From RPRC01 sp034933285 (lineage in GTDB: Bacteria > Desulfobacterota > Desulfuromonadia > Geobacterales > Geobacteraceae), in assembly GCA_034933285.1 (NCBI GenBank), contig JAYFNT010000003.1, forward strand, positions 62,001 through 126,000: DNA of 64,000 nucleotides, written 5' to 3'. The notes under the pieces were generated by a model. It was not told where the DNA came from, ran no database searches, and saw nothing but the letters and a program-made list of their open reading frames with translations. The number at the start of each line of letters is the position of its first letter. Position 1 is the stretch's first letter. Below are positions 51,973 to 61,167 of this stretch, piece by piece. Position numbers and translations under genes: made by a program.

Positions 51973-52158
51973 TCAGGAGGATTTCTTCTCCCACTCGATC
52001 GCTTCGACCGGGCAGACGTCGTCGCACGCCCCGCATTCGATGCAGACGTCCATGTCGATAACGTAAATCGGGTCTCCCGAGCTGATGGCGCTGACCGGGC
52101 AAACCGGTTCACAGGCGCCACAGGCGATACAATTGTCGGTGATGTGATGAGTACCCAT
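51973..52158 (-). CDS. Small 2x[4Fe-4S] ferredoxin
   Basis: A 61-residue ferredoxin with two clusters: CIACGACEPVCPVSAI and CIECGACDDVCPVEAI, the bacterial 2[4Fe-4S] pattern C-x2-C-x2-C-x3-C-P. AAGGAGAAGATC precedes the ATG at 52158. A low-potential electron carrier in the cytoplasm, suited to an anaerobic metal-reducing host. Confidence 0.93.
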   Translation of the reverse strand: MGTHHITDNCIACGACEPVCPVSAISSGDPIYVIDMDVCIECGACDDVCPVEAIEWEKKSS

Positions 52159-52940
52159 GATCTTCTCCTTTTTTCCGTTGGGGATCTTATGGAATAAATC
52201 TACCACCCTTTCGGACAATTTCATCACGCAGGGAGAATATCTTTCGAGAAAGGGTAAGCGGAAGGAGCCATTTATAAGAATGCTTTGAGCGGGGGAGGGT
52301 AGCCGGAACCCAGTGGGGCTCGAAACGCTACCTGAACATGGAGATGCTCAAGGAGCAGGAACTGGAACAAAGTCTTGAAATGGCAGAGGCAATCTAACCC
52401 CGAAAAAGGCGCTGCTAAGAAAAAAGCTAAAATCTCTTTACACTTCCGAACCAATGCTTGTTGAACAGCTTATACGCGCATTCATCACCCGAAGACTCAG
52501 GTGATGTTCCTTGGGAACCGTGGACTCCGGAGAAACTTGGCGGTACATAGTCTGGGTTGATGTATTCTCGCCGCGCATAATATTTTCCTGTAATATCGGC
52601 CAAATATGCACAGGATAGAAGCAGAAAATACCTTTTTGCCTGCTTTGTTCGTTGTGTTTTGAGTGCCCTGCTGAAGAAAGCGCGGCGTTTCAGATTATAT
52701 TGAAACGCCGCGCTCTATATGTTGCTCCTAGCTTCCCTGAGCATACAGAACATCCGTCAATTCGTGGCGGTTATCGCGAACCGATCCTTCGATGTGCAGA
52801 TCAGGATACGCTCCATAAACCCTCGAAGATGTTTTTTGCCAAGAACGGGTAAAGGAAAAGGGTGTCCCTGACGTTCAGACTTTTTCCGGTAACTGCTATG
52901 GGATGTCCGTTGCGGAGTGGCAGCTGTCTGCCGTGTTGAA
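52159..52940. other. Gene-poor stretch upstream of ferredoxin, with a 14-bp hairpin
   Basis: About 780 nt without an intact gene. AGCGCGGCGTTTCA (52679-52692) and TGAAACGCCGCGCT (52701-52714) make a perfect 14-bp stem with an 8-nt loop, terminator- or REP-like but without a T tract. A short frame near 52350 (NMEMLKEQELEQSLEMAEAI) looks like a gene fragment end. Confidence 0.4.
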
Positions 52941-52943
52941 ATT

Positions 52944-53117
52944 GAAAAAAATAAATGGTATTAGGGGTTTAATCTGTTGAAAAGAACATCCATTCAGGAT
53001 GCCAATGATTATTGGCAATAATACTGTATAGTTAAATGATCAATCCCTATTGACGCTGCTTGACGTGCTTTTTGCAGAGCAACTGATCGACGGATATGAC
53101 GAACAAATAAAGGTTTG
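52944..53117. repeat. Diverged direct repeat flanking the histidine kinase, left copy
   Basis: TTGAAAAAAATAAATGG with TAGGGGTTTAATCTG, and further on CTGCTTGACGTGCTTTTTGC with GACGAACAAATAA, recur in the same order at 55066-55240. Similarity is patchy in the middle. The left copy ends about 165 nt before the kinase start. Confidence 0.7.
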
Positions 53118-53282
53118 CAGATGCCGGAGCGCCAGACTGAAGGAGTTCGGATTGCAAAAGCGACTCGGGCAGTACCATAGTGGAAGGCTAGAGTTATGCG
53201 TTTTCTGAAAAGAGTTAAGCATTTCCTGCCTCTATTCCAAGAGACAACAAGCTGATAGGTGGCTAATGAAAAGGAGTGCTCA

Positions 53283-54923
53283 GTGCGTTACCAATTTCAT
53301 CAAAAAGGCAGTGTGGATACTGTTAAGATCGTTGCTATATACGCACTGTTTGGTGTCTGCTGGATATATGTCTCTGATACAATAGGCAGTTGGCTCGTTC
53401 ATGATCAGGCAATGTTGGTTAAAGTAGCCGTTATCAAAGGTTCTTTTTTTATCATTTGCACAGCAGGGCTACTGTACTTCTTAATCAGCCGATACGTTCG
53501 GCGATTAGCTGCTGCCGAAGATCGATTGAACAATAGTTTGAAATACTACCAGGCTATCTTCAATGCAATAAACGAAGCCATAATTGTTCAAGATGCCGGG
53601 AGTGGCCGCATAGTGGACGTCAATAACCGTATGCTGGAGATTTACGGATACGAATTTGAAGAAGCGCTTTCTGCGGATATTAGTCAGTTGTCTGAAGGAA
53701 TGTCGCCATATTCACGAGAAGACGCTTTTGAGAAGGTTTGTAAGGCCAGAAGTGAGGCATCGCAGTGTTTTGAATGGCACACACGTAAAAAAAATGGGGA
53801 ATTATTCTGGGCTGAAATTTCGATTACAAAAGTTTCGCTGAATGATTCTGAGAGGATAATTGCTGTAGTAAGAGACATAACTGAGCGCAGGAAAGCGGAG
53901 GAAGCAATTCATCAAAGCGAAGAGAAGTTCAGGACTTTATTCATGTCCCTGAACGAGGGGTTCTATCTCTCCGAGATCATCTATGGTGATGATGGCAATC
54001 CTTGTGATTACAGGTATTTGGAAGCCAATCCAAAATTTGAAGAGATCTTGGGAATCAGTCGTGAGCAGATCATTGGCAAACGGTATAAGGAATTGGTGCC
54101 GGTTGACACAACCCAATGGTTGGACAATTACTTCAAGGTTGCACTTACCGGAGAACCTTGTACTTATTCATTTTATTCAAATGAATTTCGCATGCATTTC
54201 GAGACGTATGCCTACCAGCCGGCCAAAGGTCAGGTTTCCGTACTTGTCATAAACGTCACGGAGCGAAAATGTGCCGAAGAGAGGATCAGCGCCGCCCTCG
54301 CGGAAAAGGTGATTCTGCTCAAGGAGGTACATCACCGCGTCAAAAACAACCTGCAGATCATATGTTCTTTGCTCGACCTGCAGTCCGACTCAATTCCGGA
54401 TGAACAGTCGCGCAGCTACTTCCGGGAAAGTCAGAACCGCATCAGGTCCATGGCTTTGATCCATGGAATGCTCTATGAGTCGAAGGACTTTAACTCCATT
54501 CACTTCGGTGAATATATCCGGGACCTGACGCAGCATCTGATCGCTTCCTATGCCCTGGAAAGCAGCCGGATATCCCTCAAAGTGGATATCAGTGATTTCG
54601 TTCTGGACATCGATAGGGCGATTCCTTGCGGACTGATCATCAACGAACTGGTTTCCAATGCCATGAAACATGCCTTTCCCGATAACCGTCAAGGGGAGAT
54701 TTCCATTCGCTTGACTATTGACGAAAAACATTGGATTTCTCTTGCGGTTGCTGATACCGGCGTGGGTTTTCCTGCTGGGATCGATTATGAAAATACTCAG
54801 ACGTTGGGTCTTCAGCTGGTTAGCACGCTCGTCAAACAGTTGCGGGGCCGTTTGACTGTCGACGCTGAACACACCGGCACCACTATTTTCATAACCTTTC
54901 CCGGGAATTCACTTCATGCTTAG
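53283..54923 (+). CDS. PAS-PAS sensor histidine kinase (HisKA_2 type)
   Basis: A 547-residue kinase. Two membrane helices at the N-terminus (IVAIYALFGVCWIYVSDTIG; SFFIICTAGLLYFLISRYV) precede PAS domain 1 (AIFNAINEAIIVQDAGSGRI, RIIAVVRDITERRKAEEA), PAS domain 2 (FRTLFMSLNEGFYLSEIIYG), the HisKA_2 phospho-acceptor LLKEVHHRVKNNLQIICSLL and an ATPase domain (NELVSNAMKHAFP, VADTGVGFPAG, LGLQLVSTLVKQLRG). GTG 53283 is chosen because AAGGAG lies 6 nt upstream; GTG 53259 would be 8 residues longer. No response regulator is adjacent, so it is an orphan. Confidence 0.9.
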   Translation: MRYQFHQKGSVDTVKIVAIYALFGVCWIYVSDTIGSWLVHDQAMLVKVAVIKGSFFIICTAGLLYFLISRYVRRLAAAEDRLNNSLKYYQAIFNAINEAIIVQDAGSGRIVDVNNRMLEIYGYEFEEALSADISQLSEGMSPYSREDAFEKVCKARSEASQCFEWHTRKKNGELFWAEISITKVSLNDSERIIAVVRDITERRKAEEAIHQSEEKFRTLFMSLNEGFYLSEIIYGDDGNPCDYRYLEANPKFEEILGISREQIIGKRYKELVPVDTTQWLDNYFKVALTGEPCTYSFYSNEFRMHFETYAYQPAKGQVSVLVINVTERKCAEERISAALAEKVILLKEVHHRVKNNLQIICSLLDLQSDSIPDEQSRSYFRESQNRIRSMALIHGMLYESKDFNSIHFGEYIRDLTQHLIASYALESSRISLKVDISDFVLDIDRAIPCGLIINELVSNAMKHAFPDNRQGEISIRLTIDEKHWISLAVADTGVGFPAGIDYENTQTLGLQLVSTLVKQLRGRLTVDAEHTGTTIFITFPGNSLHA

Positions 54924-55065
54924 TAGGATAATAGGATGAAAATCGGCTTCCCTGATTACCTTTTGAAGGGTTTTGTTGCAAAGGCGGTTTCAGGCCGCGG
55001 TCGCTGATTTGCCGGAAGCAGGCCACTATTTTTACCCGGACTGATTTTCAAGGAGACGATCAGTC

Positions 55066-55240
55066 TTAATTGAAAAAAATTAAATGGCATCGGGGGTTTG
55101 GATCTGGTACAAAATAAATACCCTTCCAGTATGGGAAAAATATTAGAAAGACCAGTATATAGATATGTGGACAACGCCTATTGTTGCAGCTTGACGTGCT
55201 TTTTTCGGAGTAACTGATGGATGGATACGACGAACAGATA
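55066..55240. repeat. Diverged direct repeat flanking the histidine kinase, right copy
   Basis: Partner of 52944-53117, same order of blocks (TTGAAAAAAATTAAATGG, GGGGGTTTGGATCTG; CAGCTTGACGTGCTTTTTTC, GACGAACAGATAA). It lies about 145 nt after the kinase stop and just before a terminator. Confidence 0.7.
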
Positions 55241-55260
55241 ACGGATTGTGTACGATAACT

Positions 55261-55306
55261 AAAGCCGCCATTGCCGGAAAATTCCGGATGGCGGTTTTCT
55301 CTTTTT
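55261..55306 (+). terminator. Intrinsic terminator after the kinase module
   Basis: AAAGCCGCCAT and ATGGCGGTTTT arms, with CCGGAAAATTCCGG as an inner hairpin, followed by TCTCTTTTT. The rest of 54924-55499 contains the right repeat copy and no gene. Confidence 0.75.
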
Positions 55307-55499
55307 AAAGTATTTCTTTTCTCCCTTTACCTCTGAAGGATGAAAATGACCGCTGACCACACGTGGTTAGCGAAGCGAGCAGGGCTTTCTTGAGAAGATG
55401 GGAAAGGACGGCAAGTTGCGAAGAGAGGTTTTGAAAACAAGGGAGAAGCTGTCCAATTTCAAACCGTCTACTTGACAGGGACGCTTACGTTATCAGTTC

Positions 55500-56255
55500 A
55501 TGAATAACAATACCAACATCATTTGGGACATAGGTAACGTTTTATACCCGTATTCTCGTGTTACCGAGGAATATTATACCCTCTGTCACGATGCACATGC
55601 AGAAATCGCCTTAGAGGTCTTTCCGGTCCTATCTACGGAAGAAGCACAGTATCTTGTGGACGAATGCTATAATACATTTCACGACTGCTATGGTGCATTT
55701 GTTCCGGTGATCATTCATTACGGACTCGATTTAGAAGAAACGCGGCTTCGTCTGTTCAAAAAACACTACGCCATGCTATACGAATTGCTGATGAAACATT
55801 GCCCCGATATTTTCGGCGACAAGACAGAACTGGTTGATGCTTTTCGTGGAATTAGCGGGCGCGTTAAACACGGAATTTTATCACAATGCTGTATGGAGAG
55901 CTTTGGCATACCTGTGCTTGATAAATTAGGCATATTGCCTTTCTTTGAGCCGAAAGCAATTTTAGGACTTGATCAGGTTGGCTACGTCAAAAAAGCGGAA
56001 AGCACAAAGCCGCTCAGGATTGTTATGGAGCTTATGGATGCCGATCCAGAACACACTTATTTTGTCGAAGATTCGCTGTCTAATCTAGAGCGAGCATCGG
56101 AAATAAAGGGTCTGCGCTGCATATATATAAGCTACGGAAAACCGCTTGATAAATTACCCTCCTTCGTTTCGAACCAGTTTAGAGAGCCCACGGATTTCTT
56201 ACGCGCTATAAAAGAATGGATCATTCTGACATCAGGTCACGGGTGTTCCGCCTAA
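55500..56255 (+). CDS. HAD-superfamily hydrolase (subfamily IA-like)
   Basis: A 251-residue HAD protein. Motif I is IIWDIGNVLYP (the nucleophile Asp with Gly in place of the second Asp, as in the FDxGNV subgroup), motif II is the Ser of KHGILSQCC, and motif IV is TYFVEDSLSNLERA. The fold suits a phosphatase on a small metabolite or nucleotide; specificity cannot be read. The codon usage is AT-richer than its neighbours to the right. No operon partner nearby. Confidence 0.8.
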   Translation: MNNNTNIIWDIGNVLYPYSRVTEEYYTLCHDAHAEIALEVFPVLSTEEAQYLVDECYNTFHDCYGAFVPVIIHYGLDLEETRLRLFKKHYAMLYELLMKHCPDIFGDKTELVDAFRGISGRVKHGILSQCCMESFGIPVLDKLGILPFFEPKAILGLDQVGYVKKAESTKPLRIVMELMDADPEHTYFVEDSLSNLERASEIKGLRCIYISYGKPLDKLPSFVSNQFREPTDFLRAIKEWIILTSGHGCSA

Positions 56256-56334
56256 GTCTGAAAGTCCATTTCCGACTGAGGCGGGACGGTAGAAATGGAT
56301 TCCGGATGGAAACTATTTGATTGTGGCAGTAGCC

Positions 56335-56387
56335 ATAAACTTCCCAATACGACAGGCATGTCAAAAGTAAAATTTTCTGGCACAATA
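56335..56387. repeat. IS-end relic, copy 2 (solo)
   Basis: CATGTCAAAAGTAAAA...TTTCTGGCACAATA repeats the sequence at 41733-41785, here with no transposase fragment beside it. It ends 35 nt before the next gene and may supply part of its upstream region. Confidence 0.6.
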
Positions 56388-56421
56388 GTAATACTGTAAT
56401 ACTGTCTCCTCGAAATCCCGA

Positions 56422-57708
56422 ATGGAACAGAACATGCCGCTTGCCGTATTCGACGCCATAAAGCAAAATATCAGCTCATTTCTGGGCGGAGCCACTGTTG
56501 CCCTGCTTCCCGGCGCTTCCAGCATTGAAGGCGAGAAAACAACCATAAGCGAGATCATTTCACTCGAAGATCGCTCGTACTGCTTCATGGCGCGGAGGGA
56601 GTCCCTCCCGTTCACCCGCAGCGAAACCCTCTTCTGCCGTGAGCTTTTGACCGCATTCTCGGGCCTGTTCAACGGTTTCCAGCATGAGGAATACGTGGCG
56701 CATTTCCGCACCGCGCTGCTTGCCTCGATCATGGACATCACCGTGGCCCGCTCGTTGCGCGGCGACCACCGCAAGGCTTTCTGGCCGATCCAGCAGCTCA
56801 TCCAATTGCTGAAACATCTCTCGTACCAGAGCTATGAAGGAAAACCCGCCACGACCGGTTTCCTGGTGTATCGCACCACGCCCCAGCTGCTGGGCAAGGT
56901 GGTCCGGGAACGAAACCACACCCTGATGCCGCTGAAGCCGTACCAGGACATAACCACGGATTTCTTCAGCAACCCGCTTCCTTACCGCATCGTCGACGGA
57001 ACCAACCTTTTCTTCGTGGCCAATATCCAGATGCAGGTGACCGGCGTCTTGCGCACCGCCCGCACCGCGCTGCAGACCGACATAGAACTCCTTACCCAGC
57101 GGGAGATCTTTTCCCTGGTGAGGCGTGCCGGCCACGGAGCATTCGCCGTGACGGTCAATGGGGCCTCGGAGATCGAAGTGTTAATCAGCCCGGCCAAGCT
57201 GCTGGTGCGGCGCAAGGGCGCCTGGGCAATCTTCGATCCGGACATATTCCGCTCATTCCTGGCCGGCAGCATTGACGCCGAATCCATTGATGAGCTGCTC
57301 TGGTCCGTTTACGCTCTTTCCAAAGAGCGGCTCGGCACCGTAATCCTCATGTATGACAAGGGGACTCGTAATCTGACCCGGCTGAAAAAAGGTTCGGTGG
57401 GTGGTGATGACCCGATCGGCCGACTTCTGATACATCGGGTCAAGAAGCGGACCATCAGCGATCTGAAAAAAGCAGGCATCCTGCTGCGCATCCTCTCAGC
57501 CGACGGCATGACGGTATTCAACGGGAGTGGCAGGCTGATGGATACCGGTTTCATTTTCGACACATCATATGCCAGGGAGGTTGTCACCGGCGGAGGGCGC
57601 ACCACGGCAGCCAGCGCCGCGTCCTACTTCGGCAAGGTAATCAAGGTGTCCCAGGACGGGCCCATAGAACTGTACCGGGACGGGCGCCTGGTTTATCGGT
57701 TCGGGTAG
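56422..57708 (+). CDS. Protein with a diadenylate-cyclase-like C-terminal sensor domain
   Basis: A 428-residue protein. The N-terminal 200 residues are alpha-beta with HFRTALLASIMDITVARSLR, unlike known families. Residues about 285-428 look like a degenerate DisA_N/DAC fold: LLWSVYALSKERLGTVILMY, LKKAGILLRILSADGMTVFN (D361-G-M where cyclases have DGA), GRLMDTGFIFD, then TGGGRTTAASAASYFG where cyclases have GTRHRAA, and IELYRDGRLVYRF. The catalytic DGA and RHR residues are replaced, which fits the DACNV-type sensor domains predicted to bind nucleotides. The call is tentative. Confidence 0.55.
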   Translation: MEQNMPLAVFDAIKQNISSFLGGATVALLPGASSIEGEKTTISEIISLEDRSYCFMARRESLPFTRSETLFCRELLTAFSGLFNGFQHEEYVAHFRTALLASIMDITVARSLRGDHRKAFWPIQQLIQLLKHLSYQSYEGKPATTGFLVYRTTPQLLGKVVRERNHTLMPLKPYQDITTDFFSNPLPYRIVDGTNLFFVANIQMQVTGVLRTARTALQTDIELLTQREIFSLVRRAGHGAFAVTVNGASEIEVLISPAKLLVRRKGAWAIFDPDIFRSFLAGSIDAESIDELLWSVYALSKERLGTVILMYDKGTRNLTRLKKGSVGGDDPIGRLLIHRVKKRTISDLKKAGILLRILSADGMTVFNGSGRLMDTGFIFDTSYAREVVTGGGRTTAASAASYFGKVIKVSQDGPIELYRDGRLVYRFG

Positions 57709-57750
57709 ATTCGAGTTGATAGGAATTGCAGACACTGGTGAGGAGTAGAT

Positions 57751-58257
57751 ATGGATATCGATGCCATATACAAAAGGAGAAGCATCCGTCGCTATGAAAA
57801 CCGCTTCGTTACCCCGGAGCTGATCAACGAACTGTTGCGGGCGGCAATGAGCGCTCCGTCGGCGGGCAACGAACAGCCATGGCAGTTCGTGGTCATTACC
57901 AGGCGCGAGTTGCTGGAAAGGATTCCAGATATCCATCCTTATGCCGGGATGGCGAGCGATGCGCACGTGGCGATACTGATATGCGGCGATCTTGAGCGTG
58001 AAAAACACGAAGGCTTCTGGGTGCAGGATTGCGCGGCTGCTACCGAAAATCTCCTGATTGCTGCCGCGGGGCTGGGGCTTGGGGCTGTCTGGTGTGGGGT
58101 GCATCCGCGGCAGGACAGGGAAAAGGGTTTCCGCGAGTTGCTCGGCATTCCAGAAAGGGTGGTGCCGTTTGCCCTGGTCCCCGTCGGCTGGCCTGCAGAG
58201 GAAAAGGTGAGTTCCGACCGGTTCGACCCTTTGCGCATTCATTACGAGAAATGGTGA
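57751..58257 (+). CDS. Nitroreductase-family flavoprotein
   Basis: A 168-residue nitroreductase. FMN-binding IYKRRSIRRYENRFV at the N-terminus, MSAPSAGNEQPWQFVVI, AATENLLIAAAGLGLGAVWC and FALVPVGWPAEE are the family's conserved blocks. It would use NAD(P)H and FMN to reduce nitro or quinone compounds. Short for the family, as in the minimal nitroreductase group. A GAGGAG site precedes the ATG. Confidence 0.92.
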   Translation: MDIDAIYKRRSIRRYENRFVTPELINELLRAAMSAPSAGNEQPWQFVVITRRELLERIPDIHPYAGMASDAHVAILICGDLEREKHEGFWVQDCAAATENLLIAAAGLGLGAVWCGVHPRQDREKGFRELLGIPERVVPFALVPVGWPAEEKVSSDRFDPLRIHYEKW

Positions 58258-58351
58258 GCAAGACACCTGCCTTTTTCAATTGATTTATTTTGAGCCAGGC
58301 TTCCGGCCGAGGCGGGAGACGGAACCGATATTTATTAAGGAGGGAAATACA

Positions 58352-59326
58352 TTGATTCGATTCCGACTGATATATGCCTTTCTTCTGTTGCTTGTTCTGT
58401 CCGGCTGCACGCTTTTCAACGTTAATTTGATTCCCCCGGTACAGCCCCTTGAGGAGAAGGTCATCGAAGGGGAAGGGCGGCCTAAGCTGCTCCTTCTGGA
58501 TATCGCCGGTTTCATTTCTGAGAAAGAGCCTGACGGAGTCTCTCTCGCAAAGCAAAGCCCTTCGATCGTATCACGGGTGAAAGAATCTCTGCGGAAAGCC
58601 GAAAAGGATGAAAGCATTGCAGGGGTTATTTTGCGGATCAATTCGCCCGGTGGAACGGTGACTGCCAGTGATATCATCTATCACGAGATAAAAGGATTCG
58701 AGAACCGCAAAAAGGTTCCCGTTTATGCCTGTATTACAGGGATAGGAACATCGGGCGCTTACTACATCGCGACCGCTTCGGATCTGATCGCAGCGCATCC
58801 GACCGCGGTAACCGGCAGCATCGGGGTAATACTGCTTAATTTCAACCTTGAGGGACTTCTCGGGAAGATCGGAGTTACAGAGAAGTCTATAAAGTCCGGT
58901 GCGAAAAAGGATCTCATGTCGCCTTTCAGAACGAGCACCGAAGAGGAACGGCGAATCGTTCAGGATATAATAGACAGTTTCGCAAGGCGCTTTCTCGATG
59001 TGATCATGGCGCGCAAGAACAACCGACTTGAGCGGCAGGAGCTTGAGAAGCTGGCGGACGGGCGGGTTTACACGTCCGAGCAGGCCTTTGCCGCGAAACT
59101 CATAGACCGGACGGAATATCTGGACGATACGATCAACGGGATGAAACAGGCACTGGGAATCAAGGAGGCCAGGGTGGTCAGCTACTGCCGGCCAGGCGAC
59201 TACCGGGGGTCAATCTATTCCACTGCGGATCCAGGTGGCGCGTCGGGTGTCAACCTGATCAACATAAATGCCGATGGACTTGAAATGTTTTCCGCGCCGC
59301 AGTTTCTCTATCTGTGGCGGCAGTAG
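58352..59326 (+). CDS. Signal peptide peptidase SppA-like lipoprotein (S49)
   Basis: A 324-residue serine protease with a lipoprotein signal (FRLIYAFLLLLVLSGC). The S49 core has GVILRINSPGGTVTASDIIY, the catalytic Ser134 in GIGTSGAYY and Lys186 in SGAKKDLMSP, spaced 52 residues as in the half-length SppA of Bacillus. TGSIGVILLNFNLEGLLGKI lies between. It degrades cleaved signal peptides at the membrane. A TTG start at 58352 behind AAGGAGGG is preferred because it begins the signal peptide directly. Confidence 0.9.
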   Translation: MIRFRLIYAFLLLLVLSGCTLFNVNLIPPVQPLEEKVIEGEGRPKLLLLDIAGFISEKEPDGVSLAKQSPSIVSRVKESLRKAEKDESIAGVILRINSPGGTVTASDIIYHEIKGFENRKKVPVYACITGIGTSGAYYIATASDLIAAHPTAVTGSIGVILLNFNLEGLLGKIGVTEKSIKSGAKKDLMSPFRTSTEEERRIVQDIIDSFARRFLDVIMARKNNRLERQELEKLADGRVYTSEQAFAAKLIDRTEYLDDTINGMKQALGIKEARVVSYCRPGDYRGSIYSTADPGGASGVNLININADGLEMFSAPQFLYLWRQ

Positions 59327-59533
59327 GGAAAGTTATCGTTACACGCAGCCCTGATCTCGATTGGTCGCTGGCAAAGCCAAGGCTGATTTTTGCACCGTAA
59401 CGGGCGGCAATGGTCTGGACAATCTATATCACCAAAGCCCGGTCAGTTTTCTTAGCTGGTCACGAGTTTCACGCTGTGGGGTGTGTGAATCGCCATTTGA
59501 CTGTTGGCTTGATTGTTATTGGTAGTGCCAAAT

Positions 59534-60007
59534 TCAATTTCTCCCTTTTTCCCCGTTTTTCCTCAGTACGAATAACAAGTAGGACACTACGCCAATGTTA
59601 ACGGCAAGGATGGTAACTCTCGGCCAGGTTACGTTGCGAGTGACTTCAAATATCTCCACGGGAATATATATACCGCCTGTCAGGAACCCGAACCACTTGG
59701 CCCATTTTTGTCCCATCCATAGTCCTATAGCTTCCACAAATCTCACTATGGAATAAATCAGCGCCGCAAAAGCCATCGCCCACAACTGACTATCGCTAAT
59801 GCGTTCTGCCAGGTCAATGAATATGCGTGGATAATGCCTGGCAGGATTGAAATGCAAATGCTCAACAAGTTGAACAGCCGCACAGTGCAGATCTTTGTGG
59901 ATAAATGACAGCAGACCGAATCCTGTCAATAGGACGAGAAATCCTTTTGCCCCCTCGAAAAAAGCGACTACCCGCAAACCGCTTGTAGATGACCGTACGG
60001 AGTTCAT
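59534..60007 (-). CDS. DUF2127 membrane protein
   Basis: A 157-residue protein with four hydrophobic segments, matching DUF2127: LRVVAFFEGAKGFLVLLTGF, HLHFNPARHYPRIFIDLAER, SIVRFVEAIGLWMGQKWAKW and TGGIYIPVEIFEVTRNVTWP. The family is widespread, of unknown function. It faces the SppA gene across a 207-nt gap that holds nothing recognisable. Confidence 0.9.
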   Translation of the reverse strand: MNSVRSSTSGLRVVAFFEGAKGFLVLLTGFGLLSFIHKDLHCAAVQLVEHLHFNPARHYPRIFIDLAERISDSQLWAMAFAALIYSIVRFVEAIGLWMGQKWAKWFGFLTGGIYIPVEIFEVTRNVTWPRVTILAVNIGVVSYLLFVLRKNGEKGRN

Positions 60008-60267
60008 ATTTATGTGAGGCGCTGAATCCGCTTTCAGGTGTTGCTCAGGTTCGAAACAGGTGTTCAGTGCTTGGTATTGGAGCAGTATATAATTGTAGCG
60101 CGTTCTTGATATCTATCAATAAAATCGAGAATATCGTCATTTTGGAATAAAAATCGGGGCAGTGGTTGGGATGTAAACGGGAATTCCGTAAAAGTAAGGG
60201 GAAAAGGGTATGGGGTCACTTTATTCCCGGCAATATCATTCCGATCGGATATGTGGTAGGGTGGGGC

Positions 60268-60858
60268 ATGGGTACCCGATCGAAACGAAGCGAACGTTGT
60301 CCTCGATGCCGGCTGCACACCCCCCTTTGCATCTGCAGCACCATACCCCGCCTCGAACTAGCCACCCGGCTCATCCTGGTGATGCACCGCCGCGAGTGGA
60401 GCAAACCGACCGCAACCGGGCCGCTGGTACTGGCCGTGCTCACCAACAGCGAGCTGCGCATCCAGGGATACCGGGAGCAGCCGCTCGACTTCAGCGATCT
60501 CGAAAGCGAAAAGCGCCGGACTTTGCTCCTCTATCCGGGTGAGGGAGCAGAGGTCCTGAGCCGGGACTTCCTGTCAGGGGATCCTCGACCTGTCAACCTC
60601 GTGGTCCCGGACGGCAACTGGCGCCAGGCAGCGCGCATGGGCAGGCGTCTACCCGGACTGGAGCATGCCACGATGGTGCGTCTCCCCGAAGGGGCGAAAA
60701 CGGGCTGGGGGGTCAGGAGAGAATGCCATCCTGAAGGTCTGGCGACCTTCGAGGCAATTGCCCGCGCTCTCGGTATTATCGATTCGGCTGAAGTGCAGGA
60801 AACCATGGAGGAACTTTTCCGCCTGATGGTGGCGAGGACTCTTCAGGCCCGGGGTTGA
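60268..60858 (+). CDS. DTW-domain protein (TapT-like tRNA-uridine aminocarboxypropyltransferase)
   Basis: A 196-residue DTW protein. A zinc-type N-terminus RCPRCRLHTPLCIC is followed by TRLILVMHRREWSKPTATGP, LLLYPGEGAEVL and LVVPDGNWRQAARM, then RRECHPEGLATFEA. The motif usually written D-G-T-W reads D-G-N-W here (60610-60621). DTW enzymes add an aminocarboxypropyl group from SAM to tRNA uridine 47. The ATG at 60268 starts just before the zinc motif. Confidence 0.85.
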   Translation: MGTRSKRSERCPRCRLHTPLCICSTIPRLELATRLILVMHRREWSKPTATGPLVLAVLTNSELRIQGYREQPLDFSDLESEKRRTLLLYPGEGAEVLSRDFLSGDPRPVNLVVPDGNWRQAARMGRRLPGLEHATMVRLPEGAKTGWGVRRECHPEGLATFEAIARALGIIDSAEVQETMEELFRLMVARTLQARG

Positions 60859-61167
60859 AGGGCCAAGAGGGACTATAGATGTCCCCCAAAGACTCAGGTA
60901 TCCTCGGGAAAGGCGCATGACCTGGACGTAGTATTCATTGCCGTGTTCAGCCAGTTCGTATAGCAGCGTTGGCATTTTTGCTGCTGTGGAAACCGGAACC
61001 TTCATATCTCAAAATTTTCACCCCTGGTCCGCACGATTTTGCCATCTGCATGGCTCCTGCTAAAATTGCTGTGGGTACCGCACGCATTGATGGGAGACTG
61101 GTTGCCCGTTGGCGGGCCACGGCACTGATTCGTATCAAAGCGCTCCGGAAGAAAAAAGGGGATTTGC
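60859..61167. other. Intergenic stretch without recognisable features
   Basis: About 310 nt with weak hairpins only (AGCAGCG...TGCTGCT near 60962-60983). No gene, riboswitch or terminator could be supported. Confidence 0.4.

Noticed and set aside
52652..52852. Short plus-strand open frame across the 14-bp hairpin
   Set aside because: It reads through a perfect palindrome, has no ribosome site and no family resemblance.
60859..61167. A GEMM-type cyclic-dinucleotide riboswitch before the HD-GYP gene
   Set aside because: The conserved ACGCAAAGC and tetraloop-receptor parts could not be found, although such switches are common in Geobacter.
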